From a virus: DNA of 64,000 nucleotides. Positions 13,279 through 23,120 of the stretch are shown in pieces (position 1 is the first letter of the stretch; every line of letters starts with the position of its first letter). The stretch is from IMG/VR virus record IMGVR_UViG_3300035670_000040, positions 1 through 64,000 of that record; one strand, written 5' to 3'. Under the pieces are notes generated by a model. The model had not been told where the DNA came from. It made no database searches and was given only the letters and a program-made list of their open reading frames with translations. A program made the position numbers and the translations under genes.

Positions 13279-15996
13279 ATGGCTACAAAAATCATACAAT
13301 CACCTAGAAGAATCCAATCACCCGGTGTTCAAATCACAGAAATAGATCTAACAAGAAGACCAACTTCTCAAAGACCAATAAGACCAGCTGCGATGGTTGC
13401 TGGCTTTGCCGCTCAAGGACCAACTGATGAAATTGTTAAAATAACAAGCATGGCCCAGTTTAATACTGTTTTTGGTCTTCCAGAAACAGCAGCTGAAAGA
13501 TATCTATCCCACACAGTTGAACAATTAGTTTCTTCTGGATCTGATGTTCTTGTTACAAGACTTCCTTATGGTAAAAATGCTGGAGAAGGAATTCAAAACT
13601 ATTATAGTGCATTATTTTTCCCAATCGTTCCTCATGGAAAAACTTATGGTGAAGCCGAAACATATTATGTTCTTCCACCAAAATCTGTTCTTTTAAGTGA
13701 AGATGCATATGAAACTCAAATTAAAGACAGAAATATTGCATGGACAAATAATTTTCAGGTTTCAACTGTAGAAAACAAAACATTCAATTTAACATGGGAT
13801 GCTGCTAGTGCCATATTTCTAGATATTGTAAATGATTTAAGAGTTACAGATGTTCCAGTAGTAAACAGTTATTTTGGACCATCTGAGACTGTTTATTCTG
13901 GTCCTGTACTATTACCAAGTCAATTAAATTTATCCAGACCATTAACATCATTTAATATTCAGAGAGCTTTTGAACAAAGAATAAACGAGGTAGTTGATAG
14001 ACTAGCATACAACACAAATAACCAAACAAATCAATTAGATACACAAGTTGTTGGAGTTCCCACTGCTTGGGCATCTGTAACTACGAACTTATCTCTAACA
14101 AGTTTTGCTGAACAACTTTCAGCAAACAGTTCATCTAGAAATTTATTTAATATTCCTATTAAATATACTTTAAATTATCTAACAAATAATTCTGATAATA
14201 TTGATAAATTTACAATAAACAGTGTAGATGATATTAATAAATCAGGAATAATAATTGTTAATAGTGATAAACTAAGAAATAATGATTTATTCGAAGGGTT
14301 CTATGTTGGATTAACAGATAATTCCGATGACAGTCCTTATACAGATTTCAAATCAGTTACTGCATTAAAAGCAGTTAATTCTATTTCTGCTATTGATGGA
14401 ATGCCTCTTTCTGATTCAACAAAGGCTATTCAAACATTCTTTACAGTACCAGAAGAGAGATTGAATTTTACTTTATCTGAATCATATTCCAGTATTAATT
14501 TCCAGAGTGTTTCTGAAAAGATGGCTAGATGGCCCTCATATGATTTTTCACAGGATTCATTTAATGATTGCTTAAAGTTATTTGTCTTTAAAATTAATAC
14601 TTCAACAAACTTACAAGATGCTATTACTTTAAATACACCATCAACCGTTGAAGCTTATGTTGGATCTCTGTATTCACAAAGAAAACAAAATAACCCAAAT
14701 GGTGGTAGACTTGTGAATTTCTTTATTGAAAATAAAGTAGAAAACAATTCAAATTCCAGAATTAAGATGGTTGTAAATCCAAATATATCAGAATCTGGAA
14801 CATGGACTGATTCTTTTGCAATGCCAACAAAGAGAGTTATAATTTCTGATGCTGCAAAGTCTCTTTGGGCTACTGGTATATATACACCAACTACTATAAC
14901 TGAACAGAATAAAAGAATAGGAAATCTAATGTTAAAATTAGATAGAACATTCCAGATGTATGAATTGACTGAGAACGAAACAAAAAATATTGATATTGTT
15001 TGTGAAGCAGGACTCGGTACAATTAATGCTGGTGTTAAATATCAAAAGACTATCACTGGGAATATTGATCAAGAAACTTTTGATGATACTATTCCAGTTG
15101 ATATTACTAATTTAAAACAAATTCCAAAAAATTATAGAGAATATCTACAAACACCAGATATTGTAAGAGATTCTTATGTAGATATTATAAAAAGATTTAG
15201 GGCAGTTGCTCAACAGAGAAAAAATCATGTATTTATATCAGATCCTTTAAGATATATATTTGTTAAGGGTATTAATTCTAAAGCAACTGATAAAAAATCA
15301 TTTAATTTTGTTAATGATATCTTTAGACCATTACAGAATTCATATGCAAAAGTTGGTAGATCTACATATATGTCTGTTTATGCGAACTGGATGAGAAGGT
15401 ATGATGCTGCTTCTGATGAATTTACATGGGTTCCGCCTTCTGGTTTTGTTGGAAAAATAATGCTTAATGCAAAGAAAAGAGCACCTTGGACTGCACCAGC
15501 AGGATTTAATTATGGAAGACTTTCCGGTGTTGCTGATTTGGCTATAAATCCAAATCAAAGACAAAGAGATATTCTTTATAGGTCTTCATATAACCCAGTT
15601 GTAAACTTCCCAAGAGAAGGTATGGTTGTTTATGGTCAAAAAACATTTATTAATTATCAAACAGCTTTTGATAGATTGAATGTAAGAAATCTATTTTTAC
15701 ATTTAGAAAAAGAAGCAACCAGAATATTGGATAGATTTGTATTTGAACCAAACACAATACCTACCAGAAATAGAGTTATCTTACGTTTAACACCTATTTT
15801 TGAAAGAGCTAAAACACGTCAAGGTGTCTATGATTATAGACTTGTTTGTGATGAAAGAAACAATACACCAGATGTAATTGATAGAAATGAATTAAGATTG
15901 GCTGTTTATATACAACCCGTAAGAACAGCAGAATTTATATTAGCTGACTTCATTGCAACAAGAACTGGTACAGATCTTGATGATCTTATAGGCTAA
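13279..15996 (+). CDS. 18: Contractile tail sheath protein
   Basis: 905 aa; the subunit of the contractile sheath that drives the tube through the host envelope. The N-terminus (SPGVQITEIDLT, then PAAMVAGFAAQGPTDE) is the handshake region of sheath proteins. The C-terminal fold has FINYQTAFDRLNVRNLF, LEKEATRILDRFVFEPN and RLAVYIQPVRTAEFI, the conserved sheath domain. The protein is much longer than T4 gp18 (659 aa); the extra length lies in the middle (about residues 120-560), where surface domains are inserted in other sheaths. It starts the plus-strand tail operon. Confidence 0.95.
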   Translation: MATKIIQSPRRIQSPGVQITEIDLTRRPTSQRPIRPAAMVAGFAAQGPTDEIVKITSMAQFNTVFGLPETAAERYLSHTVEQLVSSGSDVLVTRLPYGKNAGEGIQNYYSALFFPIVPHGKTYGEAETYYVLPPKSVLLSEDAYETQIKDRNIAWTNNFQVSTVENKTFNLTWDAASAIFLDIVNDLRVTDVPVVNSYFGPSETVYSGPVLLPSQLNLSRPLTSFNIQRAFEQRINEVVDRLAYNTNNQTNQLDTQVVGVPTAWASVTTNLSLTSFAEQLSANSSSRNLFNIPIKYTLNYLTNNSDNIDKFTINSVDDINKSGIIIVNSDKLRNNDLFEGFYVGLTDNSDDSPYTDFKSVTALKAVNSISAIDGMPLSDSTKAIQTFFTVPEERLNFTLSESYSSINFQSVSEKMARWPSYDFSQDSFNDCLKLFVFKINTSTNLQDAITLNTPSTVEAYVGSLYSQRKQNNPNGGRLVNFFIENKVENNSNSRIKMVVNPNISESGTWTDSFAMPTKRVIISDAAKSLWATGIYTPTTITEQNKRIGNLMLKLDRTFQMYELTENETKNIDIVCEAGLGTINAGVKYQKTITGNIDQETFDDTIPVDITNLKQIPKNYREYLQTPDIVRDSYVDIIKRFRAVAQQRKNHVFISDPLRYIFVKGINSKATDKKSFNFVNDIFRPLQNSYAKVGRSTYMSVYANWMRRYDAASDEFTWVPPSGFVGKIMLNAKKRAPWTAPAGFNYGRLSGVADLAINPNQRQRDILYRSSYNPVVNFPREGMVVYGQKTFINYQTAFDRLNVRNLFLHLEKEATRILDRFVFEPNTIPTRNRVILRLTPIFERAKTRQGVYDYRLVCDERNNTPDVIDRNELRLAVYIQPVRTAEFILADFIATRTGTDLDDLIG

Positions 15997-16011
15997 TTTA
16001 ACACATAGAAA

Positions 16012-16019
16012 GGTAAATA
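16012..16019 (+). promoter_or_regulatory. Weak late-promoter-like box before gp19
   Basis: GGTAAATA, 7 nt before ATG 16027. It matches the late box at six of eight positions and has the short spacing seen at other late genes. Confidence 0.4.
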
Positions 16020-16026
16020 TAATTAT

Positions 16027-16560
16027 ATGTCAATATTAACACAACAAGGTATTAGAAACTTTCACGAAGTTGCTGGAAGAAAAGATTTTTTTAGACAGAA
16101 TCTTTTCAGAATTATAAATTTTGGAGGTAATGTCTTGGATCAAGATGATTTGATCTATGTAGAATCAGCAACTCTTCCCAGTAAAACAATTAATAATGTA
16201 ACAGTTCCTTATATGGGATTACAATTCAATGTTCCCGGTACGGTACAGTATCCAAACAGTTCTGCTTGGTCTGTTAACATAAGAATGGATGCTGGTTTAG
16301 AGATAAGAGAAAAACTTGAAGGTTGGATGAAAAGAATTTTTGACGATGAAGATAGCACCGGAGATTATAGTATTCCTGATGGAGATGATGGAACTACCAC
16401 TCTTCTTTTATTAGACAAAAAAGGAAATACACTAAGAACATATGACTTGTTTGGTTGCTATTTAACTAATTTAGGAGAATTTACTTTAAACATAGGAACT
16501 GCTGGTGATATAATCACTGCTCCAGCCACAATTGCTTACCAATATTGGAGAGTAAGATAA
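16027..16560 (+). CDS. 19: Tail tube protein
   Basis: 177 aa, close to T4 gp19 (163 aa). RQNLFRIINFGG, ESATLPSKTINNVTVPYMG, FNVPGTVQYPNS and a C-terminal FTLNIGTAGDIITAPATIAY follow the tube-protein fold. It polymerises as hexamer rings inside the sheath and forms the DNA conduit. It is directly downstream of gp18, as in T4. Confidence 0.93.
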   Translation: MSILTQQGIRNFHEVAGRKDFFRQNLFRIINFGGNVLDQDDLIYVESATLPSKTINNVTVPYMGLQFNVPGTVQYPNSSAWSVNIRMDAGLEIREKLEGWMKRIFDDEDSTGDYSIPDGDDGTTTLLLLDKKGNTLRTYDLFGCYLTNLGEFTLNIGTAGDIITAPATIAYQYWRVR

Positions 16561-16582
16561 TCAATTAAAATTCGTATTTTTT

Positions 16583-16590
16583 GATAAATA
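16583..16590 (+). promoter_or_regulatory. Late promoter, leaderless type
   Basis: GATAAATA followed by TATCAT and ATG 16597. Confidence 0.65.
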
Positions 16591-16596
16591 TATCAT

Positions 16597-17322
16597 ATGG
16601 CGGATGAATTATCTAGTCCTTATGAAAACTACTTAAAAACATTATCTGAATGGCCTACAGCTATAGGCTCTTCAAATCAATGGTTTTTGTGGTTTGATGT
16701 ATCTAGTGTTAATGCTCTTACAAAAAAATTAAACGAAACTCTTTACAAATTCGAGGGTAATTTTGGAACAGAGAATGGATGGTATGTAAATGAAAATACA
16801 GTATCCAAACTAACAGAAGACGAATATCATTTTAAAGAAAGAGTGGGTTGTGTTTTTGCGAAACAAGTAAGTTTACCCACTGAATCTTTTGAGGCTGGTA
16901 ATGAAGGTTTAAGTTATGGTGGTTGGCTACCACCAGCAACATCTAACAACAGGACAAAATATAATAAGCTTAGAGTTACATTTCTAGAAACAAATGCTTC
17001 TTTTGTTGATTTTGTTATTAAACCTTGGTTGGTTTTAGCATCATATTATGGAATGATGTCTAGAAGGCAAGATAGTGATAAAAATATTAAATGTACCTTT
17101 TGTGATGTTCATTTTTTAGCAAGAACATCAGCAAAAAATCCACAAGAATCTAGGAAATCTTATAGATTTCAAAATATTGTCCCTGTTAGTATAGACGGAG
17201 AACAATATTCATATTTATCGGACGATATGAAGACTACATCAGTTGATTTTGTATATGATCAATACTATATAAGAGATACACACTCTTATGCAAATTTAGA
17301 AAGAACATATTACAATTCCTGA
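16597..17322 (+). CDS. Tail-tube-fold baseplate/tube protein
   Basis: 241 aa. FVDFVIKPWLVLASYYGMMSR and FQNIVPVSIDGEQYSY...SVDFVYDQYYI form a conserved C-terminal half typical of gp19-like tube-fold proteins used as tube initiators or terminators (gp48, gp54, gp3 class). It lies right after gp19 and has its own late box. The exact T4 counterpart cannot be fixed from sequence alone. Confidence 0.6.
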   Translation: MADELSSPYENYLKTLSEWPTAIGSSNQWFLWFDVSSVNALTKKLNETLYKFEGNFGTENGWYVNENTVSKLTEDEYHFKERVGCVFAKQVSLPTESFEAGNEGLSYGGWLPPATSNNRTKYNKLRVTFLETNASFVDFVIKPWLVLASYYGMMSRRQDSDKNIKCTFCDVHFLARTSAKNPQESRKSYRFQNIVPVSIDGEQYSYLSDDMKTTSVDFVYDQYYIRDTHSYANLERTYYNS

Positions 17323-17327
17323 TAAAA

Positions 17328-18206
17328 ATGTCTTATTATATTCATAATCTTCAATTTCCATTTACAAACACAATATTGAGTTTTAAAGAACTAACATGTG
17401 AACAATCTTATTCATTAATAAGAATAAATAATAATTTTCCAGCTTCTTCTGAAAATAGAACAGATTATCATATTCAACTTGTTAATATATTAAAGGATTG
17501 TATAAAAGAAAAAGAAAATATATATAATCTCAATATTCTAGAATTTTTAATGTTTTGTATAAGAATAAGATCTTTATCCATATCAACTAATGTTGAATTA
17601 GAAGTTGGAAAAAGAGATGATAAGAACGTAAAAATAAATATAAATTTTTATGATCTGATGGCAAATGTTTTTGAATCAACAAATATAATAGAAAAATATA
17701 AAACTATAAATGTAGATGATGTCGAAGTTTCATTAAGCTGGCCTCTATTAAAAGACGAAATATTTTTTCTAAATTCAATAGAAGATGACCAGTTTAAAAA
17801 ATTTGTTAATTCTATTCCTTTATTTGTTGATAAAATTATTATAAAAAATAAAATTTTTGATTTTAAAAATCTTGAGTTTGAACAAAAAAGAACATTAATC
17901 GATTCTTTACCTGTTTCTGTTCAGAATATTATTCAAACAAATATATTATCTCTTTTAAAAGAATTATCAGAAATGACTTTATTTGGTTTAGAAGATTTTA
18001 ATCAATATAAGTTAGAGTTTTATAATGCCACAATACAAGATATTATAAGATTTCTATTTGCTGGTAATGAAGATTCAGAAATAGCAGAGATTTGTTTTCT
18101 TAAAAAATTTAATTTTAATATAAATGAAATTTATAATATGACACCTCAACAAAAAAATAATTATATAAATTATCTTATACAATCAACAAAAGAACAAGCT
18201 ACTTGA
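17328..18206 (+). CDS. Baseplate hub assembly protein, gp26/gp51-like
   Basis: 292 aa. It begins with a short beta segment and FKELTCEQSYSLIRI, then a helical C-terminal domain after IFDFKNLEFEQKR. The arrangement (N-terminal FKEL, central SISTNVELEVG strand region, mid FDFKNL) is shared with the next gene, so the two are paralogues. T4 gp26 and gp51 are hub assembly factors of this type and sit in the same part of the tail region. It could also act as the tail assembly chaperone, given its place just before the tape measure. Confidence 0.55.
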   Translation: MSYYIHNLQFPFTNTILSFKELTCEQSYSLIRINNNFPASSENRTDYHIQLVNILKDCIKEKENIYNLNILEFLMFCIRIRSLSISTNVELEVGKRDDKNVKININFYDLMANVFESTNIIEKYKTINVDDVEVSLSWPLLKDEIFFLNSIEDDQFKKFVNSIPLFVDKIIIKNKIFDFKNLEFEQKRTLIDSLPVSVQNIIQTNILSLLKELSEMTLFGLEDFNQYKLEFYNATIQDIIRFLFAGNEDSEIAEICFLKKFNFNINEIYNMTPQQKNNYINYLIQSTKEQAT

Positions 18207-18239
18207 TTTTTAATTTTTTTTATTAATTAAAGTAATAAA

Positions 18240-19055
18240 ATGAGCGATAATACAAATATTTCATTTAACGAACTACTTAAAGAATTAACAACTCTAACTA
18301 ATACATTTGTTATAGATATAAAAATTCCTTCTTTAAATCAAACTGTTCAATTTAAAGAACTTAATACTAGACAACAAAAAAAGTTATTAGAAACAGTAAC
18401 CGATACTTCGGTTTATAAAACTGAATTTTCAAAGGTTTTTTTAGATATTATAAAAGAAAATTTAATAACCGAGAATATCGATGCAGACAATTTTACTATT
18501 TATGATAAAATTGCTATTGGTATTTTTTTAAGATCAAAAATTTCAAAAAGTCTAAATGTTATTTTTAACGAATCTCCTGTATATACTGAAAATATAGATA
18601 TATCTCCGATTATAGAAAAAATAAAATTATATATTCACCCTGTATCTGAAAGTTTTAATATAGTTAAAAATGATTCTGTTTTGAGTGTTGAACTAAGTGT
18701 TCCTACTATATCTTTGGAGGCAAAGTACGAATCAGAAATTACAAAAACAACTAAAAAAATGGAAAATATCAAGAATATTAATGAAATGGGAACTGTCCTA
18801 TCTGATGTTTTTATTGGAGAAATTTCCAAATTTATTAGTAAAATTACATTTAATTCACAAGAAATTGATTTTAAAAATTTTACAATTAATCAAAGAATTA
18901 AATTTTGTGAAGTTTTAACTGCGGATTTAACTCAAAATATACTTGAAAAGATATCTGAATGGAAAAAAACATTAGATGATATTATAGAAGTTTCTTCAAA
19001 AGATGGAAGTTATAAGAAAGTATTATCATTAGATAATTTATTATTTTTAATGTAA
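18240..19055 (+). CDS. Paralogous hub assembly/tail chaperone protein
   Basis: 271 aa. VQFKELNTRQQKKLLETV aligns by eye with FKELTCEQ of the preceding gene, and EIDFKNFTINQRIKFCEVL with FDFKNLEFEQKR. Both have a middle beta region and a helical end. Placement between tube genes and the tape-measure gene is where other myoviruses keep tail chaperones. Highly AT-rich, like its neighbour. Confidence 0.55.
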   Translation: MSDNTNISFNELLKELTTLTNTFVIDIKIPSLNQTVQFKELNTRQQKKLLETVTDTSVYKTEFSKVFLDIIKENLITENIDADNFTIYDKIAIGIFLRSKISKSLNVIFNESPVYTENIDISPIIEKIKLYIHPVSESFNIVKNDSVLSVELSVPTISLEAKYESEITKTTKKMENIKNINEMGTVLSDVFIGEISKFISKITFNSQEIDFKNFTINQRIKFCEVLTADLTQNILEKISEWKKTLDDIIEVSSKDGSYKKVLSLDNLLFLM

Positions 19056-19079
19056 TTCTTTTTAATTTTAATATTTTGT

Positions 19080-19087
19080 CATAAATA
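19080..19087 (+). promoter_or_regulatory. Late promoter of the tape-measure gene
   Basis: CATAAATA, 5 nt before ATG 19093; leaderless geometry. Confidence 0.65.
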
Positions 19088-19092
19088 GTATT

Positions 19093-22053
19093 ATGGCAAC
19101 AGATGTATCGGGAATAGTTTCTGAAATTCAAAAAGTTTTTGGTGATAATTTAAAAAATCCATCAACTATTCTTAATTCGTTTTTTGAATTTTTATCAAAA
19201 AACGATCCAGAAGTTTTATCTATTCAAAAAGAATTTAAAAGGAAATATTTAATACCATTATTAAAATCTTGGGATAAATTAACCAAAGATGTTGATAAAA
19301 ATGCACTTAAAGCATCAGATGTTTTTAATAAACTTGACAAATTCTTCTCTTCTTTTGAACAAGAAACAAAAAATATTATAAATCAAAACAATAAAAAATT
19401 TAATAATACTATTGAAGATATTAAAAATGTTTATTTGAATCAAAATAAATCTGAAAATACTCAACAACCTACAGTTCTTCAAAATAATAGTGATAAAAAT
19501 AGTTATGAAAACATTTTAAATACATCTGATTCACCAACAGAAGAAAAATTAATAGAGAAAAAGACACCAGAAACTATTATTTCTTTCAGCTTACCCACAA
19601 TAAGTTTAATAGATAAGTGGATAAACAAATTATCAAACGATAATGCAGAAAATTTAAAAAGATTAAACCTCGGACAAACAAAACAAGGTAGTATATTGGA
19701 TAATTTATTGGATTTAGCTACGTCTCTTCCTGTATTATTTGCAGCAATTGGTGGTGCATCCGCTCTTGCTGGAATGTTTTGGCCTGAAATCAAAGAATAT
19801 ATTAATGAAAAGTTTGGTGATAAAGCAGCAGAAGTCTTTGATCAGTTTCAAGGAACAGTAAATGGATTAACAAAATTTATATCTATTGGTGGTCTTCAAG
19901 TTACTGTTGGTAAAACATTCCAAACATTAGGTTCTTTGCTTGGTACTGTTGCTGATGACTTTGCTAGTGGTGCTAAAAAAATATTTGGTGGTATTTTTGA
20001 TAATTTATTGGGTGTTGGTGGAACTGCTGCTGCTGGTGCTGCTGATAATGTTGCAGGGGCAGCTATAGGAAAGGGACTAGGTTCTACATTACAAAAAGGA
20101 GCTTCTCTTTTATTCAGAGGATTATCAATAACAGCATTGAGAGCAATTCCATTAATTGGAACTATCATTAGTTTTTCTCAAGCTTGGGGTCGCTTCAAGC
20201 AAGGTGAGTATGCACAGGGTGTAATTGATATTGGTGCAGGACTAGCCGCATTTGTGCCCGGTATTGGTACGGGTCTTTCTATAGGTCTAAGTGTTATGAA
20301 CGCTATTATAGACTTTAAAAGTCCGGAAGAAAAAAAGGAATTAATACAGAAAACATTTAATATTGCCGGAATGTTAACAAAGGGTGTTGGTGTTTATGCC
20401 AAATTAATGGGTGGACCAGTGTTGAAAAGAATTCCCTTTTTAGGATCTTTATTTAATTTCGCAAGTGCAAAAGAAAAATTTGATCAAAATAATATATTAG
20501 GAGGAACATTGGATCTTGCTTCTGGTATTGCTGCTTTTGTGCCCGGTGTAGGATTGCCTGTCTCTATAGGATTAGATATTCTAAGTTCAATTATAGGAAC
20601 ACAAGAAGCAAAAGAAAGTGGTGTTCAACAAACAGGGTTTGATTATGCTAAAATGGCACTAAAAGCTACGAAATTTGTTACAAAATTAGGTAAACCTTTT
20701 TTTAAAAGAATACCTCTTCTTGGAAGTTTATTAAGTTTTGCAGATGCATGGGATAATTTTCAAAATGACAATATATTAGCTGGTTCTCTAGATCTTGTTT
20801 CTGGTGTTGCCAATTTGTTTCCAGGTATAGGAACAGGACTTTCTTTAGGTGTTGATGTTTTAAATACTCTCATGTCAACAAAGGGAGAGGACGGAAAAAC
20901 AAGATTTCAGGCTGTTGGTGATTGGTTTTCTAAAGTTTGGAAGTGGGTAAAAGAAACGCCTGTTATGAAAACCTTTTTTGATCTATATGATGGTATAGAA
21001 GCTGTATTCATGGGTGATATGCCTAGAGCATTTAAAACATTATCAAATATTCCTCTAATTGGTGGAATGTTTGAATCAATAGGAAAAGCATTAAACTTAG
21101 ATACAAAAAATTCTCCTACATTGGAATCATCTAAACCATTTAGAACAAATAATACACAAAAAATAATAGATAATTTACCAACAGAATATAATAAGAAAGA
21201 AGAAGATAAATTAATAGAACAAGACAAAGAACTTATTTCTAAAAGAAAAAAAATAGAAGAAGATAAGGTAAAAACTGAACAACAACCAGTTAAAGATAGA
21301 TCGGAAGCAGATGCTAAAAACAAAAAAATACAAGAACTCAATAAAGATTTAGATAACCTTGTTAACGAAAGACATGATTTACTAATTCAAATTAATAGAC
21401 AAAAAGAATTAAAAGAAGGTAAAAAATTCGAAAATAAAAAACCAAAAGAGGATAATTTATTAGAGAATAATCAATCATTAAATGATAATAATATACAAGA
21501 AGAAGACAATTTAAAATCAAAACTACAAGACAAGGTAAGTCAACTTGCAAAGATACAAAAAGAAAAATCCAGAGATCCAAAAAGATTGGAAAAAATAACT
21601 TCATTAAGAAAAGAGATAGAGGAATTAACAAATTCTGTTCATGCAAATGATTTTGATGAAACTAATATGTTTAATTTACCAGTAAAACAAAAAAACTTTT
21701 CTTATCAACCTAGTTCTGGTCCTAATTTTGGTTCTGGTAAGTATGTTTTTCTTCCTAAAGATGAAAGAATAACATCTTTTAATGATAAAGGACCGATAAA
21801 TGATACATTTAAACAACTTAATAAAAACATAGAAAAGTTAACAGAAAAAATGTTAGGTGTTACAAATGAAATTTCTGCATTGGCACTAAAACAACAAAAC
21901 ATGAATAATAGTCAATCACCAACTATTATAAATAACAACAACACAACTCAGTCAACAAATAAATTGGATATGTCTTCTACTAGAGATCAAAATATGATGG
22001 CAAGATATGATTATATTAGAAACAATTCATATAACAGAACATCATATACATGA
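19093..22053 (+). CDS. Tail tape-measure protein with glycine-zipper repeats
   Basis: 986 aa. It sits between the hub chaperones and the tube-cap protein, where T4 has gp29-type tape-measure functions. Residues 1-150 are helical and polar, and 200-350 are glycine- and alanine-rich and hydrophobic. Three copies of a roughly 94-residue unit follow (about 350, 445 and 538), each with RIPLLGSLLSFADAW-like and LDLVSGVANLFPGIGTGLS-like hydrophobic hairpins, and a partial fourth lies near 650. Residues 690-850 are charged coiled coil. The hydrophobic zippers could form the membrane channel when the protein is ejected. Length should set tail length. Confidence 0.75.
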   Translation: MATDVSGIVSEIQKVFGDNLKNPSTILNSFFEFLSKNDPEVLSIQKEFKRKYLIPLLKSWDKLTKDVDKNALKASDVFNKLDKFFSSFEQETKNIINQNNKKFNNTIEDIKNVYLNQNKSENTQQPTVLQNNSDKNSYENILNTSDSPTEEKLIEKKTPETIISFSLPTISLIDKWINKLSNDNAENLKRLNLGQTKQGSILDNLLDLATSLPVLFAAIGGASALAGMFWPEIKEYINEKFGDKAAEVFDQFQGTVNGLTKFISIGGLQVTVGKTFQTLGSLLGTVADDFASGAKKIFGGIFDNLLGVGGTAAAGAADNVAGAAIGKGLGSTLQKGASLLFRGLSITALRAIPLIGTIISFSQAWGRFKQGEYAQGVIDIGAGLAAFVPGIGTGLSIGLSVMNAIIDFKSPEEKKELIQKTFNIAGMLTKGVGVYAKLMGGPVLKRIPFLGSLFNFASAKEKFDQNNILGGTLDLASGIAAFVPGVGLPVSIGLDILSSIIGTQEAKESGVQQTGFDYAKMALKATKFVTKLGKPFFKRIPLLGSLLSFADAWDNFQNDNILAGSLDLVSGVANLFPGIGTGLSLGVDVLNTLMSTKGEDGKTRFQAVGDWFSKVWKWVKETPVMKTFFDLYDGIEAVFMGDMPRAFKTLSNIPLIGGMFESIGKALNLDTKNSPTLESSKPFRTNNTQKIIDNLPTEYNKKEEDKLIEQDKELISKRKKIEEDKVKTEQQPVKDRSEADAKNKKIQELNKDLDNLVNERHDLLIQINRQKELKEGKKFENKKPKEDNLLENNQSLNDNNIQEEDNLKSKLQDKVSQLAKIQKEKSRDPKRLEKITSLRKEIEELTNSVHANDFDETNMFNLPVKQKNFSYQPSSGPNFGSGKYVFLPKDERITSFNDKGPINDTFKQLNKNIEKLTEKMLGVTNEISALALKQQNMNNSQSPTIINNNNTTQSTNKLDMSSTRDQNMMARYDYIRNNSYNRTSYT

Positions 22054-23087
22054 GCAAAATAAGTTTAAAAGAAGTAAGTTATTTAAAAGATAGTGAACTT
22101 TTCACAGTAGATGACGACACAATTGAAACATCTGGTGTTAGAGACATAATCTCAGTATCATCATTTTTGAAAAGAACCAAACTTTTTCCCAAAAAAGCAA
22201 TAGATATTGTAAACGATTTTGATTGGAAAAATAGAGGAATGGACACATCGGAAGTTCCTACTATCACTTTAGAAGAAAGAACCTTGTCCATGTCAGGAGT
22301 TGCTAAAACTCTTGCAAATATATATGACACAGCAAAAGGTATAGTAGATTCTGGCGATTTCAAAGAAGCTTTATCTGATCCATATGGTGTAATGTATCAG
22401 GTTGAGACTCAGGGATCAAACTTTGTATATCATTTTCCTTGGTTGCTGGGTTCTGGTGGAACTATAAGGGGTATTAAAAACACTTGGAATGATATGTCTG
22501 GAAATAGTGCATCGAGTCCTGCTAATAGCGGAGAACCTAGTAAAGCTGAAAAAATTGCTGGATTTGTTGCTGGTTTAGCCGCTGGAGCCGCTTCGCCTGG
22601 TTGGGGGATGGAACCAATATACACATTCTCAAAAACCGAACAATACTCTGTAACAATAAAATTTCCTTTATACAATACAGTTGATATTTCTTCTACTAGA
22701 AGAAATTTTGATTTTGTAAATTTAATAACATTTCAAAATTTAAAAAACAGAACATCCATGGTTACATATATTCCTCCTTCTGTTTATACTGTGTCTTGTA
22801 ATTCTATTGGTGGTTTATATATGCCTATTGCTGTTGTTGAAGATCTTAAAATAGAAAGCATAGGAACTGTTAGAAAAACAGATGAAATAATTCTTGGTCA
22901 AAATTTACTAATACCTGAAGCATATTCTGTATCAATAACACTTAGAGAATTAATATCACAATCAACAAATATTTTTGAGGGTGCTATGGGAGGAAATAAA
23001 GTTGAAGTTTTTTCTGATAGAAATTTGTCTAGTTTAAGAGAAGCTCCAAACCAACCAACAGTAAAACCACAAACCAACCAAGGATAA
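22050..23087 (+). CDS. Baseplate tail-tube cap/initiator (gp48/gp54-like)
   Basis: 345 aa, overlapping the tape-measure gene by 4 nt. The C-terminal half has KFPLYNTVDISSTRRNFDF, a VTYIPPSVYTV segment, GLYMPIAVVEDLKIE and LLIPEAYSVSITLREL, the pattern of proteins on which the tube starts to polymerise at the baseplate. The centre holds a Gly/Ala-rich hydrophobic segment (AGFVAGLAAGAASPGWG). T4 needs gp48 and gp54 together; this is one of them or a tube-fold relative. Confidence 0.65.
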   Translation: MSKISLKEVSYLKDSELFTVDDDTIETSGVRDIISVSSFLKRTKLFPKKAIDIVNDFDWKNRGMDTSEVPTITLEERTLSMSGVAKTLANIYDTAKGIVDSGDFKEALSDPYGVMYQVETQGSNFVYHFPWLLGSGGTIRGIKNTWNDMSGNSASSPANSGEPSKAEKIAGFVAGLAAGAASPGWGMEPIYTFSKTEQYSVTIKFPLYNTVDISSTRRNFDFVNLITFQNLKNRTSMVTYIPPSVYTVSCNSIGGLYMPIAVVEDLKIESIGTVRKTDEIILGQNLLIPEAYSVSITLRELISQSTNIFEGAMGGNKVEVFSDRNLSSLREAPNQPTVKPQTNQG

Positions 23088-23120
23088 ACCCCCAAACAAC
23101 TTAAAATATCAAACAATATT

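Noticed and set aside
19503-21902. Several minus-strand frames of 65-144 codons inside the tape-measure gene
   Set aside because: Antisense of a continuous, motif-bearing plus-strand gene; hydrophobic content comes from complementing charged/Ala codons.
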